Made by a program: the position numbers and the translations under genes. From an uncultured Bacteroidota bacterium (GTDB taxonomy: Bacteria > Bacteroidota > Bacteroidia > Flavobacteriales > Flavobacteriaceae), in NCBI GenBank assembly GCA_902595555.1, contig CACJQM010000001.1:270001-334000 (forward strand): a DNA stretch of 64,000 bases, in the 5' to 3' direction. Shown here in pieces: positions 36,762-45,213 of the stretch (positions are counted from its first letter, which is position 1; each line of letters opens with the position of its first letter). Below the pieces are notes generated by a model. That model ran no database searches and was not told the origin of the DNA. It saw nothing but the letters and a program-made list of their open reading frames with translations.

Positions 36762-38204
36762 ATGAACTTTGGTAACCTTAAAATGTATATTAATGGAGAG
36801 TTAACCTCCTCACACCAAAATATTACTAAGGATATTATTAGCCCATTAAATGATGAAAAAATAGCAACTCTTGCCTGGGGATCAAGCAATGACTCTTTAA
36901 GTGCTCTTGATTCGGCAAAAGAGGGATTTAAAGTTTGGTCAAATACTCCTATTAAAAAGAGGAAAGAGTGGATGCTTCTTTTAAGAGAAAAAATATTGGA
37001 AAATGAAGAAATATTAAGAAGGTCTATCTCTTATGAAATGGGAAAACCATACCTAGCAACAGCTGAAGACATTGAATCAATAACCAACAGTTTAAAATAT
37101 TACTCTGATATTATTGAAGATTATCAATCAGACAAAGAAATTGTAGATAATGAAAATACTCATAAACACTATTTGATTTCAAAACCTATTGGTGTGGTGG
37201 TAGCATATTTAGCTTGGAATTTCCCATTGTTAAATGCTGGTTTTAAATTAGGTCCTGCTCTTGCTTCAGGATGTAGTATTATTCTAAAGCCCTCAGAATT
37301 ATCACCATTATCCTTATACATTATTGGTCAAATTCTTGATGAAATTGATTTTCCTAAGGGTGTGGTGAATATTATTTGTGGAGAACCCAATCAGGTTGCA
37401 ACAACTTTGTCAAAAAGTACCATTCCAAATTTAATTACGATGATTGGTTCAACTGAAACTGCAAAAAAAGTAATATCCGATTCATCTACATCAATTAAAA
37501 AATATAGTATGGAGCTTGGTGGAAATGCACCTTTCATTGTATTTGATGATGCTGATATTGATCTTGCAGCCGATATAGGTGCTGCTATTAAATTTGGAAA
37601 TTGTGGACAAATATGTGTTGCTGCTAATAGATTTTATATTCATCAAAATATTTTTGATTCATTTCTAAATAAACTAATCTCAAAAGCCAAAAATCTTAAG
37701 ATTGGTTATAACAAAGAACTTGACTATGACATTGGACCATTAATTACAAATAAATCTAAAGACAGAGTATTAGGATTAATTAAAAACACTGTAGATAGTG
37801 GTGGTTCTTTAGAATATGGAGGTAAAACACCCGAAAACTTAGACAAAGGAAATTGGATATATCCAACAATTATCTCTGGTGTAAATGATAAAATGAAGAT
37901 TTTTCATGAGGAGATTTTTGGTCCTGTAGCAACATTAATACCATTTAAATCTGATGATGATGTTCTATTATCTGCAAACAATACAAAATATGGACTCGCA
38001 TCATATATATTTACTAATGATAAAAGTAGAATTAATCGTTTTATTGATGAACTTGACTTTGGGGAGATCCACGTAAATGGGATTAAGTATGATATTTATC
38101 TTCCACATGGTGGAATTAAGGAGAGTGGTGTGGGTCATGATTGCTCAGAACTAGCATTGGAGGATTATCTCATTAAAAAAAGAATAACTATTACAAAACA
38201 ATAA
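36762..38204 (+). CDS. NAD(P)-dependent aldehyde dehydrogenase of the sugar locus
   Basis: A 480-residue aldehyde dehydrogenase with catalytic Cys285 in CGQICVAANR, general base Glu251 in MELGGNAPF, the oxyanion/cofactor segment AYLAWNFPLLN and the Rossmann contact IGSTETAKK. It belongs to the succinate-semialdehyde/lactaldehyde-like group. In this operon it would oxidise a free sugar aldehyde to the aldonate used by the enolase-family enzyme. 3,6-anhydrogalactose dehydrogenases are of this fold, whereas ordinary galactose dehydrogenases are not. Alternative: oxidation of a downstream semialdehyde or lactaldehyde. Confidence 0.9.
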   Translation: MNFGNLKMYINGELTSSHQNITKDIISPLNDEKIATLAWGSSNDSLSALDSAKEGFKVWSNTPIKKRKEWMLLLREKILENEEILRRSISYEMGKPYLATAEDIESITNSLKYYSDIIEDYQSDKEIVDNENTHKHYLISKPIGVVVAYLAWNFPLLNAGFKLGPALASGCSIILKPSELSPLSLYIIGQILDEIDFPKGVVNIICGEPNQVATTLSKSTIPNLITMIGSTETAKKVISDSSTSIKKYSMELGGNAPFIVFDDADIDLAADIGAAIKFGNCGQICVAANRFYIHQNIFDSFLNKLISKAKNLKIGYNKELDYDIGPLITNKSKDRVLGLIKNTVDSGGSLEYGGKTPENLDKGNWIYPTIISGVNDKMKIFHEEIFGPVATLIPFKSDDDVLLSANNTKYGLASYIFTNDKSRINRFIDELDFGEIHVNGIKYDIYLPHGGIKESGVGHDCSELALEDYLIKKRITITKQ

Positions 38205-38206
38205 CT

Positions 38207-39208
38207 ATGGAACTATTTTTACCTTTTTTACTACTAATTTTTGCAAGTTTTTTTCAAGGAACGTTCGGTTTAGGAATGAAATATATGAATCCAATGTCAT
38301 GGGAATCATGGTGGGTGATTCACGTTTTAGTCGCTATGATTTTATTCCCAATGATTTGGGCATATATTGTAATTCCAGATTTGTTTGACATTATAGCTAG
38401 TTCTCCAAAAGATGCTATTTATTCTGCAATGCTATATGGTTTTTTGTGGGGAATTGGAGGTATAATGTTTGGTGTTAGTGTTCCTTACATTGGCTTATCT
38501 CTCACAATGGGAATTGTCATGGGTCTTGCAGGATCTGCTGGTAGCTTGATTCCACTCTTTCAGATTGAGAATGCTACTTCTCAACCATCATTTCCTTACA
38601 TAATAGGAGGTTTAATAATATCACTAATAGGAGTTGCCATTACAGCAAAAGCAGGAATTGATAGAGACAAATTAATTAATTCCTCAAGTAAATCTAAAAA
38701 TATATTAAAAGGATTGTTGATTGCTGTAACATGTGGATTGCTATCATCCTTATTGAATGTTGGTTTTGCAAATGCTGCTCCAATTGCAGAAAAAGCCCAA
38801 GAATTTGGAGTTATTACTAGAAATTCAAGTCTTGCTGCATGGGTCGTTGTTTTGTGGGGTGCTTTTATTATGAATTTCTCATACGCTGTTCTACTTTTAT
38901 TTAAAAATAATTCATGGACTACTTTTAGTTTGAAAAATTCACTGAATGCCTATAAATGGTCATTAATTGCAGGTTTTTGTTGGTTTGCAGCCTTAGGTGT
39001 TTACGGTCAAGGAGCTGCTTTACTAGGTGAAATTGGTCCAGTTATCGGTTGGCCGATATTATTAGGTTTATCTCTAATTATCAGTAATTATTGGGCATAT
39101 AATGCTGGTGAATGGGATAATGCACAAAAACCTTTTAATAAATTATTGATTGGTTTATTCGTATTAATCATTTCTGCAGTTGTTTTAGGCTTAGGTAATT
39201 CTGTATAA
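38207..39208 (+). CDS. RhaT-like sugar/proton symporter (DMT superfamily)
   Basis: A 333-residue inner-membrane protein with about ten hydrophobic helices, resembling the L-rhamnose/H+ symporter RhaT. Features include an early FFQGTFGLGMKYMNPMSWES segment, LWGIGGIMFGVSVPYIGLS, and the internal repeat with LSSLLNVGFANAAPIAEKAQ. It probably imports the monosaccharide handled by the surrounding enzymes. No rhamnose-specific enzyme (RhaA, RhaB, RhaD) is nearby, so its substrate need not be rhamnose. It sits 2 bases after the aldehyde dehydrogenase. Confidence 0.82.
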   Translation: MELFLPFLLLIFASFFQGTFGLGMKYMNPMSWESWWVIHVLVAMILFPMIWAYIVIPDLFDIIASSPKDAIYSAMLYGFLWGIGGIMFGVSVPYIGLSLTMGIVMGLAGSAGSLIPLFQIENATSQPSFPYIIGGLIISLIGVAITAKAGIDRDKLINSSSKSKNILKGLLIAVTCGLLSSLLNVGFANAAPIAEKAQEFGVITRNSSLAAWVVVLWGAFIMNFSYAVLLLFKNNSWTTFSLKNSLNAYKWSLIAGFCWFAALGVYGQGAALLGEIGPVIGWPILLGLSLIISNYWAYNAGEWDNAQKPFNKLLIGLFVLIISAVVLGLGNSV

Positions 39209-39209
39209 A

Positions 39210-40199
39210 ATGGATAAAATTGTTGGATATGGTGAATTAATGCTTAGGTTGACACCTGAAAATGATGATTTTCTTTCAACTTATAGTGAAAAATTACTTA
39301 GTACTTATGGTGGTTCTGAAGCCAACTCATTGTCTTTTTTAGGAAGACGGGGGTACAATTGTGAATTTTTATCATCATTTCCAAATAATGAACTAGGTAA
39401 TAAAGCAACATTATTCTTAAACTCACACGGAGTAAAGGTCAACGCTAATATTGATCATAATAGACTTGGAAAATATCTCGCAATACCCGGATCAAAAAAT
39501 AAACCATCTAAAATTATTTACGATAGAAAAAACAGTAGTTTTTCTAAATTTAAATTAAATGATAAACTCATAAATAAAACCCTAAAGGATTGTTCTTATA
39601 TAATTATCTCAGGGATAACACCACCACTATCAAATGTTTGCTACGATAATATTTTTAAACTAATAGAGAATGCCAAGAATAACGACATAAAGATTGTTTA
39701 TGATATTAATTACAGAAAAGATCTTTGGTCTAGGAACGAAAGTAAAAATTTTAACCTGAAAATTTTAAAATATATAGATGTTCTTTTTACTAATTCAAAT
39801 ACATTTAATCATGTTTTTGATTTAAAATCAAAATTAAAATTTAATGGTTTTTATAATGAATCTGAGGAAACTTTAAAAAATATATTAAGTGTGAATAATA
39901 TACCAACTATATGTATGACAGTTAGAAATAAAGATGAAATCGGAGGATTAATATTTCAAAAAAGTAAAATATATAAAAGTAATATATACAATTTTGAACA
40001 TGTTGATAGAGTAGGTGCAGGAGATTCATTTACAGGAGCTACCTTACATGGATTTTTAAAGAGCTGGTCGATGGAAAAAGTAGTTTCTTTTGCAACAGCT
40101 TCATTTGCAATATCACACACAAAATTTGGGGATGTAAACTGCTTTGACGATAAAGAAATAGAAGCTTTTAGAATAAATAATTCAATTAATTATGCTTAA
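39210..40199 (+). CDS. PfkB-family sugar kinase, 2-keto-3-deoxygluconate/galactonate kinase-like
   Basis: A 329-residue ribokinase-fold kinase that opens with GYGELMLRLTPENDDF and STYGGSEANSLSFLGRRGY, the N-terminal pattern of KDG kinases. The C-terminal ATP-binding motif is RVGAGDSFTGA with catalytic Asp272. It should phosphorylate a 2-keto-3-deoxyhexonate at O6 with ATP. It overlaps the following aldolase gene by 8 bases, which fits direct coupling of kinase and aldolase. The epimer (gluconate or galactonate form) cannot be decided from the sequence. Confidence 0.87.
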   Translation: MDKIVGYGELMLRLTPENDDFLSTYSEKLLSTYGGSEANSLSFLGRRGYNCEFLSSFPNNELGNKATLFLNSHGVKVNANIDHNRLGKYLAIPGSKNKPSKIIYDRKNSSFSKFKLNDKLINKTLKDCSYIIISGITPPLSNVCYDNIFKLIENAKNNDIKIVYDINYRKDLWSRNESKNFNLKILKYIDVLFTNSNTFNHVFDLKSKLKFNGFYNESEETLKNILSVNNIPTICMTVRNKDEIGGLIFQKSKIYKSNIYNFEHVDRVGAGDSFTGATLHGFLKSWSMEKVVSFATASFAISHTKFGDVNCFDDKEIEAFRINNSINYA

Positions 40200-40800
40200 G
40201 GAAAATAAAATTATTTCAGTCCTAACAATTGAGAATTCCTCCTTAGCTATTGATCTTGCTAAATGTCTTTCTGATTCAGGAATTAGAAATTTAGAAATTA
40301 CTTTAAGAACCAAAGAAGCTAAAAAGGCAATTGAGCTCATACTCGGTACTAACCTTGATTTTAATATCGGAATTGGAACTGTTTTAACTTTAGATGATTT
40401 GAAGTTTGCCAAGGACATTGGTGCAGACTTTGCTCTTTCACCATGCACTGACATTGAATTGATTAAAGAATCATTTAAGATTGATTTTAATTTTATTCCT
40501 GGAGTATCTACCTCATCAGATATTAATACTGCAATAAAATTAGGTTGTAAGGTTCTAAAGTTGTTTCCAACCATACAATTAGGAGGGTTGAGCTACTTTA
40601 AATCAATTTATTCTCCTTATAAATCTTCAGAATTAAATTTTATAGCTCTTGGCGGAATCAATGATAAGAATGCCAACGATTTTATAAAAAATGAACATTT
40701 TATTGGAGTTGGAGCAAGTTGGATTGCATCAAAAAAACTAATAAAGAATAAAGATTGGAAGGAAATTTCTAGAAGAGCTAAGTTGATTCTCGAATTATAA
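40192..40800 (+). CDS. 2-dehydro-3-deoxy-6-phospho-hexonate aldolase (KDPG/KDPGal type)
   Basis: A 202-residue class I aldolase with the KDPG-aldolase signature: NLEITLRT with Glu35 as proton-transfer residue, NIGIGTVL, FIPGVST, and the Schiff-base lysine Lys123 in VLKLFP. It splits 2-keto-3-deoxy-6-phosphogluconate or galactonate to pyruvate and glyceraldehyde-3-phosphate. It is the last gene of the rightward sugar operon, overlapping the kinase gene by 8 bases and the convergent hypothetical gene by 6 bases. Confidence 0.9.
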   Translation: MLKENKIISVLTIENSSLAIDLAKCLSDSGIRNLEITLRTKEAKKAIELILGTNLDFNIGIGTVLTLDDLKFAKDIGADFALSPCTDIELIKESFKIDFNFIPGVSTSSDINTAIKLGCKVLKLFPTIQLGGLSYFKSIYSPYKSSELNFIALGGINDKNANDFIKNEHFIGVGASWIASKKLIKNKDWKEISRRAKLILEL

Positions 40801-41460
40801 GCTTAGAAAATCAAAAAAAGTAATGAAAAGGTCTTTAAGCTCTTCATTATCCCTTGGTGATATTTTATTTTTCTTATAAAATGTGTTTATTTCCTTGGAT
40901 TTGGATTTGTTAAACATTGAAATCAAAAAGTTTTTTCTTCTTTCTATGTATGTAAATCTATTATTGTAAAATAAAAAAACGGAATTATTTCTCCTATATC
41001 TTGGATCTGGTTTTTCCTGAATTCCTGGTTGATATTCAGGAATATAGGCTTCAAGAAAAGTGTCAGCTAGTAATGAAAAATTAGAATTTTCCTCTATAGA
41101 TTCATAAAACTTACCATTTTTAGAGACAAAAACTCTATCACTGAATGTAACTTTTAAAACTTTATTTGGCTCTAATTTCAATATGTTGTCTTCCCCTTCA
41201 ATGTCAAAAGTTTGGTCAAGTAAATTATAATTAGTTTTAACTTTTATTGGTTCTTCACCATCAAATAAAACAAGAACTGCTTCTTGAGGTTTTTTGTAAA
41301 AATACTTGTTACCAGTAAAAGTTGTGGTTTTTGGATTATATACAGAGGCTATTTCTCTTTGAACCAATTGAAAATTTGATTCATACATATCAGAGGAAAT
41401 AAAATTCGTCTGTGCCAATGTAGCGATAGGAAAAAATATAAAGAAAACAATTGCTCTCAC
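40795..41460 (-). CDS. Hypothetical exported protein
   Basis: A 221-residue protein with a clear signal peptide (1-16, ending TLAQ). The mature part is beta-rich up to about residue 150 and basic/helical at the C terminus. I recognise no family or motif. It is transcribed alone, converging on the sugar operon. The minus strand has a TAAATTTG box (41465-41472) 4 bases before the start codon, which would give a leaderless mRNA. Confidence 0.6.
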   Translation of the reverse strand: MRAIVFFIFFPIATLAQTNFISSDMYESNFQLVQREIASVYNPKTTTFTGNKYFYKKPQEAVLVLFDGEEPIKVKTNYNLLDQTFDIEGEDNILKLEPNKVLKVTFSDRVFVSKNGKFYESIEENSNFSLLADTFLEAYIPEYQPGIQEKPDPRYRRNNSVFLFYNNRFTYIERRKNFLISMFNKSKSKEINTFYKKNKISPRDNEELKDLFITFFDFLSL

Positions 41461-41543
41461 TTTACAAATTTATATATAAATAACATATTCTAAAAAATGT
41501 ATTATCAATTGTACATCAATAAATAGACCATTTTATTATTATT

Positions 41544-42452
41544 TCAATCTTTTTTTCTAATTAAGGGTAGAGTAGAGCACCTAAATAAGCCACCAAGTTT
41601 GGAAACTTCAGAATAATTTACTTTTTCCACTTTAACACCTACTGAACTTAGCCATTTATTAAGTCTATGAAATCTTTTATCTGAAATAACTATATTTTTC
41701 TCTATTGAAAAGAAATTTGAATATAATTTTGACATTTCCTTTAGTGAAATTTCAAAAATATTTTTAGCTCCGTAATGAGAAATTAAAAGGTCTAATTCAA
41801 ATGGATTTTTAAAAGCTTCTTTACATATAACAGCTTTATTTTCAGAAACTGGTTGAAAACAACAATCTAAATGTAAAGCATTAGAGCTAGGTAAATGTGG
41901 GGATTTAATTAATTCAAGTGGTATAACATTCTTACTTGAAAAATGATTTTTAATCAATTTAATAGCCTTTTTATTTGTCCTGGCAGTAATTTGTTTTTTA
42001 TAGTCTTTTTGACCATAATATCCAATAAAAATATTATCATCATCTAAAACTACGTCACCACCTTCAATATGAGCATCTTTTGGTAGTTTAATAACGTTTT
42101 TGATTCTTTTTAAGATATTCTTCAATCCTTTAATTTCATTTTCTCTGTCCGGTAAAATAGATGATATGAAAAATTTATTTTCTATTATAAATCCGAGATC
42201 TCTAGCAAAAATTTGATTAGTATTGATGATATCTAAGTCATGTATTTTAACCCCATATTTGAGTAATACTTTTTTGAAATTTGAAATTTGATTTTGTAGT
42301 TTATACTTGTTAGGGAATTTACCTCTTAAATAATAAAATAATGATATTGGATCATATAAATCTCTAAAATTTATATTTGATTTAAAACTAAATGAGTTAC
42401 CAACAATTACATCTGTAAGTCGATGATTTTCATTGGTAATATGAATGTTCAT
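41544..42452 (-). CDS. Arginine deiminase/amidinotransferase-fold hydrolase
   Basis: A 302-residue protein of the guanidino-group modifying superfamily: ARDLGFIIENKF near 70, the metal-free active-site HIEGGDVVLDDD with His, Glu and Asp around residue 132, a second histidine in ALHLDCCFQPV, and the nucleophile Cys near residue 294 in LFRCSTLPL. Members hydrolyse arginine, citrulline-type or dimethylarginine guanidino/ureido groups. Coding 5 bases after the ornithine aminotransferase suggests it makes ornithine or citrulline for that enzyme; bacteroidotal CtlX citrulline hydrolases occur in this setting, but the precise substrate is not certain. Confidence 0.8.
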   Translation of the reverse strand: MNIHITNENHRLTDVIVGNSFSFKSNINFRDLYDPISLFYYLRGKFPNKYKLQNQISNFKKVLLKYGVKIHDLDIINTNQIFARDLGFIIENKFFISSILPDRENEIKGLKNILKRIKNVIKLPKDAHIEGGDVVLDDDNIFIGYYGQKDYKKQITARTNKKAIKLIKNHFSSKNVIPLELIKSPHLPSSNALHLDCCFQPVSENKAVICKEAFKNPFELDLLISHYGAKNIFEISLKEMSKLYSNFFSIEKNIVISDKRFHRLNKWLSSVGVKVEKVNYSEVSKLGGLFRCSTLPLIRKKD

Positions 42453-42457
42453 TTAAT

Positions 42458-43687
42458 TTAAAATTTGCGAAGACTGTTTTCTATAATTAATAAAGCTTTT
42501 TTTAATTGCTTTTCAGATATAACTAGAGGAGGAGCAAATCTAATTTTATTTCCTTGTGTAGGTTTTGCAATTAACCCATTATCCCTCATGTCAAGACATA
42601 TATTCCATGGAATCTCTGAATTTTCATCACAATCTAAAACTATTGCATTTAATAAACCTTTTCCTCTAACAGATTTCATTATTGGTATATCATCTTTTAT
42701 TTCATCCAAATAATTTCTAAACATAAACCCAAGTTTATGCGCTTTTTCAGACAGATTATTGTCTACAGAAAACTTTATAGCTTCTTTAGCTACAACACAT
42801 GCAAGTGGGTTTCCTCCAAAGGTAGAACCATGTTGTCCAACTTTCATAACACTCATGATTTCTTTACTAGTTAAGACTCCTGAAACAGGATAGAATCCAC
42901 CAGAAAGTGCTTTACCAAGAATAACAATATCTGGTTGTATATTTTCATGATGACTAGCTAACAGCTTTCCTGTTCGACATACACCCGTCTGAATTTCATC
43001 AGCAATTAGGAGAACATTGTGTTTTTCACACAGTTTTTTACATTTTTTTAAATAACCATCATCAGGAACAACTACACCACCTTCTCCTTGAATTGGTTCT
43101 ACTAAAAAACCTACAATATTTTTATCATTTATTAACCTTGATTCAAGCTCATTAATGTTATTATACTCAATTATTTCAAAACCAGTTGTTAAAGGACCAA
43201 AATGTTCTTTACTGCCGTGGTGGGAAGAAAATGAAACAACCGTAGTTGTTCTGCCGTGAAAGTTTCCGTTACATACAAGTATTTTAGCCTTGTTATTTTC
43301 AACATTCTTAATTTCATAGCCCCATTTTCTGCAAATTTTAATTGCTGCTTCAACAGCTTCTGCACCTGAATTCATTGGGAGCATCTTATCATATCCAAAA
43401 ACGTCAGTAATATACTCCAGACTTGATCCTAATTCACTGTTATAAAAAGCTCTAGATGTTAACGTTAGCTTTTTTGCTTGTTTAATAAAAGTTTCTAAAA
43501 TCTTTTCGTTACAATGACCTTGATTAACGGCAGAGTATGCTGAAAGAAAATCATAATATTTTTTATTATGAATATCCCAAACAAAAACACCCTTACCTTT
43601 TTTTAAAACTACAGGGAGTGGATGATATGTGTTAGAGCAGAAAGTTTCCTCTTTTTGTATTAGTGATTTTTCAAGGTCAGTTAACAT
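42458..43687 (-). CDS. rocD: Ornithine-oxo-acid aminotransferase
   Basis: A 409-residue class III PLP aminotransferase. Characteristic segments are YDFLSAYSAVNQGHCN, NSGAEAVEAAIK, VEPIQGEGGVVVPDDG, DEIQTGVCRTGK and the PLP-lysine in ILGKALSGGFYPVSG, all in the form typical of RocD rather than acetylornithine aminotransferase. It converts ornithine and 2-oxoglutarate to glutamate semialdehyde and glutamate in the cytoplasm, linking arginine breakdown to proline and glutamate. It is followed 5 bases later by the arginine-deiminase-fold gene. A short asparaginase gene lies 57 bases upstream on the same strand. Confidence 0.94.
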   Translation of the reverse strand: MLTDLEKSLIQKEETFCSNTYHPLPVVLKKGKGVFVWDIHNKKYYDFLSAYSAVNQGHCNEKILETFIKQAKKLTLTSRAFYNSELGSSLEYITDVFGYDKMLPMNSGAEAVEAAIKICRKWGYEIKNVENNKAKILVCNGNFHGRTTTVVSFSSHHGSKEHFGPLTTGFEIIEYNNINELESRLINDKNIVGFLVEPIQGEGGVVVPDDGYLKKCKKLCEKHNVLLIADEIQTGVCRTGKLLASHHENIQPDIVILGKALSGGFYPVSGVLTSKEIMSVMKVGQHGSTFGGNPLACVVAKEAIKFSVDNNLSEKAHKLGFMFRNYLDEIKDDIPIMKSVRGKGLLNAIVLDCDENSEIPWNICLDMRDNGLIAKPTQGNKIRFAPPLVISEKQLKKALLIIENSLRKF

Positions 43688-43744
43688 TTAATAAAATTAA
43701 CTATTTAACCTGCTATATTATTATTAAAATTTAAAAAGTTATCA

Positions 43745-44236
43745 TCATTTTTTTCTTTCAAATACACCAATTTCATTATTCTTTTCAACTTCATTCCATT
43801 TGAAATATTCTCCTTGCATGGTAATATATACTCCTGGGGTTAATGTTTGAACAAAAGAAAGAGCACATCCTAAGTTAAAAAAACCGTCAGATGAACTTCC
43901 AAAAGCATATGGAATCATAGCTCCAGTAAGTATAATAGTTTTATTAATAAGTTTTTGATTTGATATTAACTTCGCTGTGTTAGTAATAGTGTCAGTTCCA
44001 TGTGTAATTATTATTCTGTTGCTTTTTTCATTTTTACATGAATCTACTATCATTGATACATCTTTAGTTGTTAGATCTAGGCTATCTTTCATTACAATGG
44101 TTTCAATTTCAATATCTAAACGACACTTACTTCTTTTTATCATTTCTGGTAAATGAGTCTTTTCAAAAAAAAGCTTTCCATTTATATAATCATAACTTTT
44201 GTCAAAAGTTCCACCTGTAATAAATATTTTGATCAT
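43745..44236 (-). CDS. Short asparaginase-domain protein
   Basis: A 163-residue protein equal to the N-terminal half of type I/II L-asparaginases. It has the first catalytic motif FITGGTFD and the second [14 protein letters not shown], with the catalytic threonines, plus TGAMIP. The C-terminal half, which completes the dimer interface and substrate pocket, is missing, yet the frame is intact and ends normally. Stand-alone domains of this size are known as 'asparaginase domain-containing proteins'. It lies upstream of rocD on the same strand, hinting at nitrogen or amino-acid catabolism. Activity is unproven. Confidence 0.78.
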   Translation of the reverse strand: MIKIFITGGTFDKSYDYINGKLFFEKTHLPEMIKRSKCRLDIEIETIVMKDSLDLTTKDVSMIVDSCKNEKSNRIIITHGTDTITNTAKLISNQKLINKTIILTGAMIPYAFGSSSDGFFNLGCALSFVQTLTPGVYITMQGEYFKWNEVEKNNEIGVFERKK

Positions 44237-44249
44237 TTAACATTAAAGA

Positions 44250-44284
44250 TAAAAAAAGCCTTGCAAAAAATAAATTACAAGGCT
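44250..44284 (-). terminator. Rho-independent terminator after tRNA-Ser
   Basis: On the minus strand a 7-base-pair stem AGCCTTG/CAAGGCT with a 14-base loop is followed by seven T residues. It begins 4 bases after the tRNA end and lies before the asparaginase start, so it should end tRNA transcription. Confidence 0.75.
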
Positions 44285-44288
44285 AGTG

Positions 44289-44373
44289 CGGAGAAAGAGG
44301 GATTCGAACCCCCGGTACCTTTCGGTACGCTGGTTTTCAAGACCAGTGCATTCGACCACTCTGCCATTTCTCC
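44289..44373 (-). tRNA. tRNA-Ser (anticodon TGA)
   Basis: The minus strand folds as a class II tRNA: acceptor stem GGAGAAA/TTTCTCC, anticodon arm CTGGT-CTTGAAA-ACCAG with anticodon TGA, a long variable arm around CGTACCGAAAGGTACC, and a T arm with GGTTCGAATCC. The discriminator is G, as usual for serine. The terminal CCA is not encoded (the DNA continues CAC). It reads UCA and related serine codons. A TATATTTG box lies 7 bases upstream and a terminator just downstream, so it is a single-gene unit. Confidence 0.96.
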
Positions 44374-44380
44374 AGTGGTG

Positions 44381-44388
44381 CAAATATA
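44381..44388 (-). promoter_or_regulatory. -7 promoter box of tRNA-Ser
   Basis: The minus strand reads TATATTTG, an exact TAnnTTTG match, ending 7 bases before the tRNA 5' end, as expected if transcription starts at the mature end. No TTTG is obvious at -33. Confidence 0.6.
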
Positions 44389-44448
44389 AAAAGTAATTTT
44401 CTTTAATAAATAAAATATAAACGAATAATATGCATAATTTCGTTATTG

Positions 44449-45213
44449 ATGTATTTATTGTTTGAAATACCTTGGGAATACCCATTTTTAATACTACTTG
44501 GATTTTTCGTTTCAATTATTAATACTATGGCTGGTGGAGCCTCTATAATTACTCTACCAGTTTTAATTTTTTTAGGTCTACCTTCTAATGTTGCCAATGG
44601 AACAAATAGAATAGCATTAATGATGACAGCATTCTCTGCAAACATGGGCTTTAAAAGCAAGGGTATATCTACTTTTCCATTTAGCGCATATACAGGAGCA
44701 GCTGCCTTGATTGGATCTGTTATAGGTGCTCACATTGCTGTTGAAATAAATGATGCATTATTCAATAAAATTTTATCAATTATAATGATTTTAGTAATCA
44801 CTATAATTATTTTCAAACCTAGAATTGTTAATAAAAACTTATCGGTAAGACTGAAAGGAAAGCACTTAAAAATTTCATGCTTAGTTTTTTTCTTTATTGG
44901 TTTATATGGAGGTTTTATAAATGCAGGAATTGGTTTTATAATTATGCTATTTCTTCATTTTTATAATAGATTAAATTTAATACGTGTAAATGCAACTAAA
45001 GTTGTAATTGTTCTAGTATATACAATTGGAGCTTTTTTAACTTTCCTCTTTAACGGTTTAGTAGATTTACCATATGGGTTATGTCTTGGAATTGGCACTA
45101 TGATTGGTGGTTGGAATGCTAGTAGATTTTCCGTCGAAAAAGGAGAGGGTGTAGTTAAAGTATTTTTGGTTATATCAGCAGTTATAATTGCTGTTAAACT
45201 CTGGTTTTTCTAA
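44449..45213 (+). CDS. TauE/SafE family (sulfite/organosulfur exporter-like) permease
   Basis: A 254-residue membrane protein of about eight helices with the TauE/SafE signature: a first half-repeat with SIINTMAGGASIITLPVLIF and NGTNRIALM, and a second with GFINAGIGFIIMLFLHF and VNATKVVIVLVYT. I chose the ATG at 44449 over the adjacent in-frame TTG at 44446. The family moves sulfite, sulfoacetate or other small anions; the substrate is not clear here. It is a single gene whose end overlaps the convergent ribB by 4 bases. Confidence 0.87.
   Translation: MYLLFEIPWEYPFLILLGFFVSIINTMAGGASIITLPVLIFLGLPSNVANGTNRIALMMTAFSANMGFKSKGISTFPFSAYTGAAALIGSVIGAHIAVEINDALFNKILSIIMILVITIIIFKPRIVNKNLSVRLKGKHLKISCLVFFFIGLYGGFINAGIGFIIMLFLHFYNRLNLIRVNATKVVIVLVYTIGAFLTFLFNGLVDLPYGLCLGIGTMIGGWNASRFSVEKGEGVVKVFLVISAVIIAVKLWFF

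Noticed and set aside
38207-40800. Rhamnose or fucose catabolism as the role of the sugar operon
   Set aside because: The kinase and aldolase act on 6-phospho-2-keto-3-deoxyhexonates, which need a 6-hydroxyl that deoxy sugars lack, and no rha or fuc genes are present.
44153-44515. Short frames on both strands across 44.2-44.5 kb
   Set aside because: They run through tRNA-Ser and its terminator and have no family resemblance.
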